Source: Bacteroidota bacterium (GTDB taxonomy: Bacteria; Bacteroidota; Bacteroidia; Bacteroidales; Bacteroidaceae). From it: DNA of 32,217 nucleotides. Numbering within the stretch: the first letter of the stretch is position 1; each line of letters begins with the position of its first letter. Below the pieces are notes generated by a model. It saw only the letters and a list, made by a program, of their open reading frames with translations, had not been told where the DNA came from and ran no database searches. The position numbers were made by a program, and so were the translations under genes. This document shows positions 25,491 to 32,217 of the stretch, one piece after another. Where the stretch lies: positions 1-32,217 of the forward strand of contig JAEZKJ010000081.1 in the NCBI GenBank assembly GCA_023415545.1, read 5' to 3'.

Positions 25491-25544
25491 ATCCGTTTCA
25501 CATTGTGATTTATCTGTTTCACAGTGTGAAACGGATAAATCACA
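25491..25544. repeat. Near-perfect 41-nt palindrome with an extra direct copy of its motif
   Basis: Arms of 20 nt at 25504-25523 and 25525-25544 pair around a single G with one T:G wobble. Each arm contains GTTTCACA or its complement. A third copy, ATCCGTTTCACA, lies at 25491-25502, 21 nt (two helical turns) before ATCTGTTTCACA at 25512-25523. There is no U-tract, so it is not a simple terminator. Confidence 0.75.
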
Positions 25545-25622
25545 GTTCAAATCAGGAATATGTTAATGATGATATATAAAATATATCGAAAATACTATAT
25601 AAATAGATTGAGATAAAAATAA

Positions 25623-25656
25623 AAAGACCGGATCAATTGAAATTGACCCGGTCTTT
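25623..25656 (-). terminator. Terminator of the DASS transporter gene
   Basis: The arms AAAGACCGGATCAAT and ATTGACCCGGTCTTT form a 15-bp stem with one mismatch and a 4-nt loop. On the minus strand it is followed by TTTTTATTTTTATC. It lies 27 nt past the stop of the gene at 25683. Confidence 0.8.
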
Positions 25657-25682
25657 ATTGAATTATAAATATATTAATCTTA

Positions 25683-27197
25683 TTAAATCAGTCCATTTGA
25701 ACCAAGAACGATCATCATTGAATATCCTATAACAAGTCCTATAACACCAATAATAATACCAACCTTAACCATATCTTTTTGCTCTATCATACCTGTTGCG
25801 TGAGCTAAAGCATTAGGAGGCGTACTTATAGGAAGAATCATTGCCACCGAAGATGCCATAGCAACACCAATAAGAAGAGTTGAAACACCTCCAAATGACT
25901 CTAAATTCTCTTTCATACTTATTGCAGCAATAGCTAAAATTGGTACCAACAGAGCTGCTGTTGCAGTATGTGAGATAAAGTTCGCCATAGCATAACATAT
26001 AAGACCAGAACCAATGATCATTAATATTGGTGGCCATGTATCGAATGGAATTGCTTCGATAAGATGTTTAGCCAATCCTGTCTCTTGAAGAGCAACACCA
26101 AGAGCAAAACCTCCTGCAACCATCCAAAGAACACTCCAACTGATCTCTTCAAGATCACGTTTTGTTATAATACCTGTTACACAGAAAACAGCTACAGGTA
26201 TCATTGCTACTACGTTTGAGTTTACTCCTGTGAATTTATCAAATATCCATAGTAACATTGTTATAACAAATGTTATGTACACTACTATCGATCTCCAATC
26301 TTTTTTAGCCTCACCTTCTATGTTCAACTCTATTGTTTTCGCCTTGAATGGGAATAGTCGAAGAAGAAGAATCCAAGAGATGAAAAGAACTAAAATTGTG
26401 TAAGGTAACATGAAACTCATCCACTCACCAAAACCGATATTTAAATTAAGGCCTTCAGGATCGTTTAGATATTTCAATGCTATCGCATTAGGAGGAGTAC
26501 CGATTGGAGTACCCATACCACCGATGTTTGCACCTACCGGAATAGCTAAAGCTAAACCTATTTTTCCCTTACCATCAGCTGGTAAAGCTTTTAATACTGG
26601 TGTTAGGAAAGTAAGCATCATCGCTGCTGTTGCAGTGTTACTTAGGAACATTGAAAATACTCCTGTAACAACAATAAATCCTAACAACACATAACGTGAT
26701 TGAGTTCCGAAGGGTTTCAACATCACACGAGCTAGAAGAACATCAAGTCCACTTTTTGTCGCTGCAATAGCAAGTATAAATCCACCAATGAAAAGCATGA
26801 TGATAGGATCAGCAAAACAGTGCATTATCGATTTATACTTCACCATCTGTCCTAACTGTTCTTGAGGAATACCTTCAGTTAAGAACCATATGCTACTGTC
26901 GGAAACAGAAAGTAGAAGTATAGCAACAACAACCATTGATGTTGTCCAAGCCGGAACTGCTTCAAGAACCCACATAAGTGTTGCGAAAGCAAATATTGCT
27001 ATCAATCTCTGTTCAATTACTGTCAACCCTGCTATCCCAAATGAATCAATAGGCATAAACCATAAAGCTAAAGCAACTATTATTGCTATGCTCAATTTTA
27101 TTACTCTGCCCGTTGTATTACTTGCATCTAATCTACGGGCTTTCTTCAACTCTTGATAGGCTTCGACTAACGGAAAACCTTTGAAAATCTTAAACAT
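25683..27197 (-). CDS. DASS (SLC13)-family Na+/dicarboxylate or sulfate symporter
   Basis: 504 residues from the ATG at 27197 (MFKIFKGFPLVEAYQ). The frame extends to a TTG at 27239, but this lies inside the promoter box, so the ATG is preferred. The protein has 11 or more transmembrane helices. The DASS signatures are clear: a first SNT motif at 186-188 (FLSNTATAAM), GTPIGTPPNAIAL, the second motif as SHT at 409-411 (FISHTATAAL), and PISTPPNALAHATG near the end. Homologues co-transport succinate, fumarate, citrate or sulfate with Na+. The paired TPPNA motifs favour carboxylates. It is a single-gene unit with its own promoter and terminator. Confidence 0.92.
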   Translation of the reverse strand: MFKIFKGFPLVEAYQELKKARRLDASNTTGRVIKLSIAIIVALALWFMPIDSFGIAGLTVIEQRLIAIFAFATLMWVLEAVPAWTTSMVVVAILLLSVSDSSIWFLTEGIPQEQLGQMVKYKSIMHCFADPIIMLFIGGFILAIAATKSGLDVLLARVMLKPFGTQSRYVLLGFIVVTGVFSMFLSNTATAAMMLTFLTPVLKALPADGKGKIGLALAIPVGANIGGMGTPIGTPPNAIALKYLNDPEGLNLNIGFGEWMSFMLPYTILVLFISWILLLRLFPFKAKTIELNIEGEAKKDWRSIVVYITFVITMLLWIFDKFTGVNSNVVAMIPVAVFCVTGIITKRDLEEISWSVLWMVAGGFALGVALQETGLAKHLIEAIPFDTWPPILMIIGSGLICYAMANFISHTATAALLVPILAIAAISMKENLESFGGVSTLLIGVAMASSVAMILPISTPPNALAHATGMIEQKDMVKVGIIIGVIGLVIGYSMMIVLGSNGLI

Positions 27198-27236
27198 AAA
27201 TAAGTGAAAATAATAGTATTTATCCGAAAAATGGTG

Positions 27237-27244
27237 CAAAGATA
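27237..27244 (-). promoter_or_regulatory. -7 box (TATCTTTG) for the DASS transporter gene
   Basis: TATCTTTG on the minus strand fits TAnnTTTG. It lies 39 nt before the ATG at 27197 and overlaps the alternative TTG start at 27239, which argues against that start. Confidence 0.5.
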
Positions 27245-27452
27245 GCTCTTTTATTTCAATTTAAGAACCACCCTATTAGATAAATAAAGATTTTTTTCTG
27301 TAATTAATTGTTGTTGTTGTTAACTATATGACATCTTTTTCACTAAGCATAAAAACATTATGATATAAATGATTAATGCATGCATAAATTCTTATATATG
27401 CTCAACGCTATCTAATTTCGTTATGTAATTAATCAAAAAAAGAGATTTTATA

Positions 27453-27482
27453 TTGTGAAATGAATTATCTTATTTAATTTTG
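27453..27482 (+). promoter_or_regulatory. Promoter of paaK (TTG, 19 nt, TAATTTTG)
   Basis: TTG at 27453-27455 and TAATTTTG at 27475-27482 are 19 nt apart, matching the Bacteroidetes consensus. The paaK ATG is 24 nt downstream. The rest of the 267-nt gap (27240-27506) holds no feature that I can identify. Confidence 0.65.
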
Positions 27483-27506
27483 TTAAAAATCTATTACTGA
27501 AAAAAG

Positions 27507-28805
27507 ATGTATCTGCACAAACAACTTGAAACAATGAGTCGTGATGAGATTAATGCTTTTCAACTTGAAAAGTTGAAGAGTACTATTACTCATTGCATGA
27601 ACTCTCCTTTTTATAAAGAGCGCTTCGAGCGCCTAAATCTTTCGGCTAAAAGTATTGAATCACTCGACGATATACGAAAATTCCCTTTTACAACAAAAGA
27701 TGATCTTCGTTCAACATATCCATTTGGAATGGCTGCTGTACCATTAGATAAATGTATTCGTCTACATTCATCGAGTGGAACAACAGGAAACCCAACAGTT
27801 ATTCTTCATACAAAGCATGATATAGATGCTTGGGCCGATGCTATGGCCAGATGTATGTACATGGTTGGCATGCGTCCAAATGATGTTTTTCAAAACTCTT
27901 CCGGTTATGGTATGTTCACGGGAGGACTTGGAATGCAATATGGTGCCGAACGTTTGGGAATGCTGACAGTACCTGCAGGTGCCGGAAATACCAAAAGACA
28001 GATTAAGTTTATGAAGGACTTTGGCACAACATGTCTTCACGCTATTCCTTCGTATGCTTCGCGTCTTTATGAAGTTATGAAGGAAGAAGGTGTTGATCCT
28101 TCTCGTGACCTTAAACTACGTATTCTTGCAATAGGCGCTGAGCCTCATAGTGATGAACAGAGAGTTCGAATTGAGCAGATGCTTGGGGTAAAAGCATATA
28201 ACTCCTTTGGTATGTCGGAGATGTGTGGTCCCGGTGTTGCTTTTGAGTGTACAGAACAAAATGGTATGCATATTTGGGAAGATTACTATATTGTAGAGAT
28301 TATTGACCCTGTTACACTTGAGCCTGTACCCGAGGGAGAAGTTGGTGAATTAGTTCTTACCACATTAAACCGTGAGGCAATGCCTATGATACGTTATCGT
28401 ACGCGCGACCTTACTCGCATACTTCCAGGTGAATGTCTTTGTGGTCGTCATCATAAACGACTTGCTCGAATTCAAGGTCGCTCCGACGATATGATTATAT
28501 TGAAAGGAGTAAATATCTTCCCAATGCAAATTGAACAAGTATTAATGAAATACAAAGAGTTGGGTAGTGATTATCTTATTACTCTCGACCAAGAAGATAT
28601 TAATGATACCATGACTATTGAAGTAGAACTTAATGAACTCTTCACTGATGACTATAGTAGTTTGCAGTCTCTAACACGCAATATAACAAGAGAACTTAAA
28701 GATGAGATCCTTGTCACACCATATGTGAAACTTGTTTCCAAAGGTTCGCTACCACGAAGTGAAGGAAAAGCAAAACGAGTTGTTGATAATAGAATTACGC
28801 ATTAA
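27507..28805 (+). CDS. paaK: Phenylacetate--CoA ligase-type adenylate-forming enzyme
   Basis: 432 residues, the usual PaaK length. It activates phenylacetate or a related aryl acid to its CoA thioester with ATP. The AMP-binding loop HSSSGTTGNPTV is at 87-98, the second conserved site is NSFGMSEMCGPGVAFEC, and the hinge/C-terminal segment RIQGRSDDMIILKGVNIFPMQIE is intact. It precedes an ACT-domain gene by 16 nt in the same direction. In anaerobes this pair often goes with 2-oxoacid:ferredoxin oxidoreductases for aromatic amino acid use; none is in the window. No other phenylacetate-pathway gene is here, so oxygen-dependent degradation is not supported. Confidence 0.95.
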   Translation: MYLHKQLETMSRDEINAFQLEKLKSTITHCMNSPFYKERFERLNLSAKSIESLDDIRKFPFTTKDDLRSTYPFGMAAVPLDKCIRLHSSSGTTGNPTVILHTKHDIDAWADAMARCMYMVGMRPNDVFQNSSGYGMFTGGLGMQYGAERLGMLTVPAGAGNTKRQIKFMKDFGTTCLHAIPSYASRLYEVMKEEGVDPSRDLKLRILAIGAEPHSDEQRVRIEQMLGVKAYNSFGMSEMCGPGVAFECTEQNGMHIWEDYYIVEIIDPVTLEPVPEGEVGELVLTTLNREAMPMIRYRTRDLTRILPGECLCGRHHKRLARIQGRSDDMIILKGVNIFPMQIEQVLMKYKELGSDYLITLDQEDINDTMTIEVELNELFTDDYSSLQSLTRNITRELKDEILVTPYVKLVSKGSLPRSEGKAKRVVDNRITH

Positions 28806-28821
28806 TTTAAAAGAGAAAATT

Positions 28822-29256
28822 ATGACAATAAATCAGATATCAATATTCATTGAGAATAAAAGTGGTACACTTATAAAGGTATTACAACAACTTAAAGAGG
28901 CAAAGATACAGATTGTAGCAAGTACAATAGCCGATACAACTGATTATGGCATTTATAGAATTATTTGTAGCGAGCCTGAGCGTGCTGTAAAGATGCTTAG
29001 AGAGGCCGGCATTCAAGCTAACCTAACTGAAGTTTTTGCGCTAAGACTTGATAATAAACCAGGATGTGCTGCAGATGCAATTTCAAGAATTCATTCTGCA
29101 GGGATAAACATCTCCTATCTATATTCTTTTTTGCTTGATGGTAGAGGAATTCTTATTTTCCGTACTAACCAACCGGAGCTAACAAAAGAGACTATATTGC
29201 TAAATAATATGGATTTTATAAGGGAAGAGGAATTAGCAAAGAGCATCGAAAAATAA
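28822..29256 (+). CDS. Tandem ACT-domain protein
   Basis: 144 residues from the ATG at 28822 (MTINQISIFIENKSGTL), preceded by the purine-rich AAAAGAGAAAATT. An upstream in-frame start at 28732 would overlap paaK by more than 70 nt and is unlikely. Two ACT domains are seen, about 2-68 (QISIFIENKSGTLIKVLQQL) and 70-138 (FALRLDNKPGCAADAISRI). ACT domains bind amino acids. With no catalytic domain attached, it is probably a small regulatory protein that senses an aromatic or branched amino acid for its operon partner paaK; that link is inferred from position. Confidence 0.88.
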   Translation: MTINQISIFIENKSGTLIKVLQQLKEAKIQIVASTIADTTDYGIYRIICSEPERAVKMLREAGIQANLTEVFALRLDNKPGCAADAISRIHSAGINISYLYSFLLDGRGILIFRTNQPELTKETILLNNMDFIREEELAKSIEK

Positions 29257-29303
29257 TGCTGACTTGAAATTCATTATTACAATTAAATATACCGGTAAAA
29301 CTG

Positions 29304-29344
29304 AAGTTAGCCTTAAAGTTAAATTCAAACTTTGAGGCTAACTT
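29304..29344. terminator. Hairpin between convergent ACT and membrane-protein genes
   Basis: The arms AAGTTAGCCTTAAAG and CTTTGAGGCTAACTT form a 15-bp stem with one T:G wobble and an 11-nt loop. It lies 48 nt past the ACT stop and 68 nt before the stop of the opposite gene. U-tracts are weak on both sides, so it is a plausible but imperfect bidirectional terminator. Confidence 0.55.
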
Positions 29345-29411
29345 ATAACTTATCAAATGGAAATTTTCTTTGAAAAATATGCTATTTCGAAGCCTTATTC
29401 ATATAATAGTC

Positions 29412-31112
29412 CTATAACTTGTTTACTTCAATCTCCGAAAAGAAATATCTTAAATAGCTACCGGCAAATTTTCTTTCAATACCCTCGCTATCACCAATAT
29501 TCATCATTTTCATAAGATCGTCATATGCCCTCAAAGCTTCTTCGCTTATATCCAAGTTACAAGGTATATTGTTTATTTTGCAAAGCAGAGCAGCCTCTTT
29601 ATAACAGCCACGTACTAATTCAGGTGTAGTAAGGCAGAAAGATGCAACTTGAGCAAAGGTTTTAAGATCCTTCTGAATAAGAAGATAACATAGCAAACAA
29701 TCGTTTATAGATGTGGTGGAGTAATTGCTTGATATAACTCGTTTGATAGTATTTATATCTGTTGACGAACGGAACAACTGTGGTAAATGTGGACTTTCTT
29801 CTCTTTTGTCATTTATAAATGTTTCCAACTCTTTAGTATCTTGATTACTCTTTGATAATATTGAGAGATATTTACGAGCGAGAACATCATTTCCACTAAT
29901 CTTGGCACATTGTGCTAGATTACGTATAACTCGGAAATTCATACCATAATCGGACATGCATGCATCCTGAAAAAAGAATCGCATAGCTTCATTGGTCAAA
30001 TTAAGCGATTTATAAAATCGGCTGTTAAATCCATAAGTCATACGGCTATTGGGAGATTGGTATGAGTACTCAAACATTGGAGTAATAGGGAGCGAAAATA
30101 GTAATTCGGGTAACTTATTTAATTCTATAAGACTCAAAACCGAGTATTTCATACGCAAATCATAAAGACTCTGTTCATCACCCATACCTCTCTTAACAAT
30201 TCTGTTCCACATTCTATTCTCGGCCAAGTATTCCAAATGATAACTCTCTTCAGCATTTTTGAACACCTTATTTTGGCTCAATATAGTGCTAGTTATGATA
30301 AGTAAAAAGGTTGAACCAATATAACTCCAATAAAAAGGTATCTCTTTAACTTTAGATAAACTGAATAAAGTGAATATGGCTGGTAAAAAGAGTAATATTG
30401 TCAGCCAATTTGGAACCGTTGCATTAGTGAACATTGAATAACGAATAGCTAAAGGTTCAAAGAATAGTAAATTCCATAACAGAGGTAAAGAGACCGCAAT
30501 TAAGGTCAATATAGCGTATGACCAGCTCATTAATGAACGATTTTTAGATTTCAACTCACTAATAGCTATGATTATATAGAGAAGCAATAACACTCCTCCA
30601 GGCAATAAAAAAAATAAAATTGGTAGTAAAAAAGCAAATAGTATTATGCGTAATGTTGAATTTTTTATCTTATAAAACAACAATAAAGCAGCCCAAAAAA
30701 CTATTTGACTTACAATCATAACAGGTGAATGTCCATAAAAAGAAGCTCCAATTGTAGCAGCAACAGGTAAAGCAGCCACTCCCAACAGACCTCCACATAA
30801 TTTATTCTCTTTAAAAGTAAAGAAAGAGATTATGCCTAATAACACCAACAATGTTGAGTGAATCAATATGCCTACAATGACATTTCTATACCATTGTACT
30901 AGCCATAATCCAATCCACTCAGCTACTCCTGCCGGTGAAGTGAGAACAGATTTAGTAAAATCAGAAGTTAAAACAAAAAAGTTATCTTCTTCCATTCTCC
31001 ATAATCTGTAAGGAAATATTTGTGAATAGAATATATAAATTACAACGAACATGATAAGAAACAGTAGATAATGATTCTTACTGTTCTTGATAGATTTTAT
31101 ACTGAGTTTCAT
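29412..31112 (-). CDS. Large membrane protein with a C-terminal helical-repeat region (DUF6057-like)
   Basis: 566 residues. The first ~275 contain about eight or nine hydrophobic helices (for example 15-33, 78-99, 110-150, 155-185, 195-215, 235-252, 262-280). The remaining ~285 residues are soluble and alpha-helical and look like TPR-type repeats (NLAQCAKISGNDVLARKYLSILSKSN and similar). No catalytic motif was recognised. The overall plan resembles Bacteroidales proteins I recall as DUF6057, but I am not certain. It starts 13 nt after the propeller gene upstream, so the two probably act together, perhaps at the inner membrane with the repeats on one side. Confidence 0.75.
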   Translation of the reverse strand: MKLSIKSIKNSKNHYLLFLIMFVVIYIFYSQIFPYRLWRMEEDNFFVLTSDFTKSVLTSPAGVAEWIGLWLVQWYRNVIVGILIHSTLLVLLGIISFFTFKENKLCGGLLGVAALPVAATIGASFYGHSPVMIVSQIVFWAALLLFYKIKNSTLRIILFAFLLPILFFLLPGGVLLLLYIIIAISELKSKNRSLMSWSYAILTLIAVSLPLLWNLLFFEPLAIRYSMFTNATVPNWLTILLFLPAIFTLFSLSKVKEIPFYWSYIGSTFLLIITSTILSQNKVFKNAEESYHLEYLAENRMWNRIVKRGMGDEQSLYDLRMKYSVLSLIELNKLPELLFSLPITPMFEYSYQSPNSRMTYGFNSRFYKSLNLTNEAMRFFFQDACMSDYGMNFRVIRNLAQCAKISGNDVLARKYLSILSKSNQDTKELETFINDKREESPHLPQLFRSSTDINTIKRVISSNYSTTSINDCLLCYLLIQKDLKTFAQVASFCLTTPELVRGCYKEAALLCKINNIPCNLDISEEALRAYDDLMKMMNIGDSEGIERKFAGSYLRYFFSEIEVNKL

Positions 31113-31125
31113 AATATATTCCTCC

Positions 31126-32217
31126 TTATTTGAACAGTTCCAAAACCTTTTTCTTATCTAATCTAACCGGTGATTTGATAAACTCGGGTATATTGTATGA
31201 CTCCAATCTCATCACATTATGCTCCGGCGTCTGCTGTGGTAATAAAAAAGGACGAGAGAATTTTCCATTACCATCAAAATGAGCTATAAACAGGCGTGTA
31301 TAACGCCCATCAAGGCGACGGCTGCTAAAAATTATCCATTTACCATTCGACGACCATGAGTGGTAACTCTCAGCTGCTTTGCTATTAAGAGAAGAAACAT
31401 CAACCATTGAAGCATCATCGAGTTTAATCATCTCAAGATCACTTTCCGAGTGCCAAATAGGGAATGTAGCATTAGATGAACGTGTATATAGAAGATAATT
31501 ACCATCGGGAGATATACGTGGAAATGAGACACTATTATTCTCCTTTTCGGCATTAATAAGCGTATCAATTTTATCAGCAAAAGTTGCCGTAGCCTCATCA
31601 AAGCTAACTCTACACAATGAGTAATGTAAACTATCAACGTTTTCGCTACTGTTAACCGGTTTTGCTACACAGTAATATAATGACTTCCCATCGGCTGACC
31701 ATGCTGGGAATGTTTGTAAAAGTGAATCACCACAAAGACGATTATCTGTAATTACTTTTTCATCTTCTACACTATACAGTATCAAGTCCGAATCAGTATC
31801 ATAAACCTCAAGAGGATCTTTACCCGTCACATAAAAACTTTGAACTGTTGAGTTAGAAGAAAATATCACATATTTACCCGACGGATGCCACATAGGATAT
31901 ACACCTTGTTTATTAGGAGCGATAGCTTTAAAATCAACTTTTTTTAATTTATCACCATCAACAAATAGAGTTCCCCCACCCTGTTTACGATAATGGATCA
32001 GCATATTTTCAGGTGAATAGTTATGAAATGAGTGACAGTTGATGCATCCATTTCTATCAGTTTTTAAAATCTCATCTTCATTGAAGTCAGAAAGATTACG
32101 TTGACATATTTTCATATCCTGCCAACTCTCATAACCAGGCTCAATAAGACGATAGGCAATATATGGGTCAATGCTATCTTTCGAGATAAAAATAGAGAAA
32201 GGCTTGAACCTCACTCC
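31126..32217 (-). CDS. PD40/TolB-like beta-propeller protein with a CxxCH motif, runs off right edge
   Basis: The frame is open to the window edge, 363 residues seen. A GTG at 32214 could be read as a start, but the region before AYRLIEPGYE looks like the inside of a larger protein, so the N-terminus is probably missing. A heme-c-type motif CINCH is encoded at 32032-32046, followed by a run of PD40 (WD40-like) blades: YPMWHPSGKYVIFSSNS, FPAWSADGKSLYYC, FPRISPDGNYLLYTRS, YHSWSSNGKWIIFSSRR. Such propellers act in the envelope. A signal peptide would be expected upstream of the window. It is co-oriented with the multi-TM protein 13 nt downstream. Whether heme is attached cannot be told from sequence. 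Confidence 0.85.
   Translation of the reverse strand, partial: GVRFKPFSIFISKDSIDPYIAYRLIEPGYESWQDMKICQRNLSDFNEDEILKTDRNGCINCHSFHNYSPENMLIHYRKQGGGTLFVDGDKLKKVDFKAIAPNKQGVYPMWHPSGKYVIFSSNSTVQSFYVTGKDPLEVYDTDSDLILYSVEDEKVITDNRLCGDSLLQTFPAWSADGKSLYYCVAKPVNSSENVDSLHYSLCRVSFDEATATFADKIDTLINAEKENNSVSFPRISPDGNYLLYTRSSNATFPIWHSESDLEMIKLDDASMVDVSSLNSKAAESYHSWSSNGKWIIFSSRRLDGRYTRLFIAHFDGNGKFSRPFLLPQQTPEHNVMRLESYNIPEFIKSPVRLDKKKVLELFK

Larger units (their letters stand above)
25306..25682. other. 377-nt gene-poor stretch between DedA and the DASS transporter
   Basis: It holds the DedA -7 box (25328-25335), a repeat/hairpin at 25491-25544 and the terminator of the downstream-facing DASS gene (25623-25656), all listed separately. 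A 65-codon minus-strand reading frame starting with GTG inside the hairpin has no promoter or family likeness, and I do not call it a gene. Confidence 0.6.

Noticed and set aside
25346..25543. 65-codon minus-strand reading frame between DedA and the DASS gene
   Set aside because: It starts with GTG inside the palindrome at 25504-25544, has no promoter of its own, no family likeness and an AT-rich random-looking composition. Its 3' part also covers the area just upstream of the DedA promoter.
25504..25544. Palindrome as a rho-independent terminator
   Set aside because: There is no following U-tract on either strand and the loop is one base; a proper terminator for the DASS gene exists at 25623-25656.
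25491..25544. CRISPR array
   Set aside because: Only three short copies, one inverted, with no uniform repeats and spacers and no cas genes in the window.
27240..27506. Possible small RNA or riboswitch in the DASS-paaK gap
   Set aside because: Apart from the two promoters I see no stable stem, conserved riboswitch core or terminator in it.

Overview
The window reads as chromosomal DNA from a low-GC member of the Bacteroidota, most likely Bacteroidales. Four things support this. The ATP synthase operon has the Bacteroidales order atpD-atpC-hypothetical-atpB-E-F-H-A-G, with a long subunit a and a short epsilon. Promoters match the Bacteroidetes TAnnTTTG -7 box. Purine-rich Shine-Dalgarno sites are mostly absent. 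The right edge carries a PD40 propeller protein paired with a multi-TM protein, a pairing I associate with this order. No rRNA, tRNA, CRISPR array, prophage or intact insertion sequence was seen.

Left part (1-8,200): a copper-type P1B ATPase runs off the left edge on the minus strand. Divergent from it is a probable transcription unit of a DUF3298-type lipoprotein, rsmG, a glyoxalase II-like hydrolase and gcvP, closed by a strong GC-rich hairpin. Convergent to gcvP is fhs (formate-THF ligase), so two one-carbon/folate enzymes face each other.

Middle (8,200-20,400, all minus strand): transcription runs from a carboxyltransferase-like protein (OadA/PycB type) through ppk1-ppx (polyphosphate metabolism) into the nine-gene F-type ATP synthase operon. 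The carboxyltransferase-like protein has a C-terminal biotinyl-type domain with Asn at the position of the biotinylated Lys. Terminators lie after the carboxyltransferase gene and after atpG, and a TACCTTTG promoter box precedes atpD.

Right-centre (20,400-27,250): clpS-clpA-aat form a compact N-degron operon (Leu/Phe transferase, adaptor and unfoldase) behind a well-formed promoter. An EamA exporter and a DedA protein follow and converge with overlapping 3' ends. A 377-nt gene-free stretch holds a 41-nt near-perfect hairpin plus a third copy of its motif. Next is a DASS-type Na+/dicarboxylate symporter.

Right end (27,250-32,217): paaK (phenylacetate-CoA ligase) and a tandem ACT-domain protein, then on the minus strand a membrane/TPR-like protein and a partial PD40 (TolB-like) protein with a CxxCH heme-type motif that runs off the right edge.

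Most genes are core housekeeping. The items I judge most worth a second look are the carboxyltransferase lacking its biotinyl lysine, the hairpin/repeat at 25491-25544, the CxxCH-propeller/membrane pair, and the conserved-position small membrane protein inside the atp operon. I do not see a clearly novel multi-gene system.
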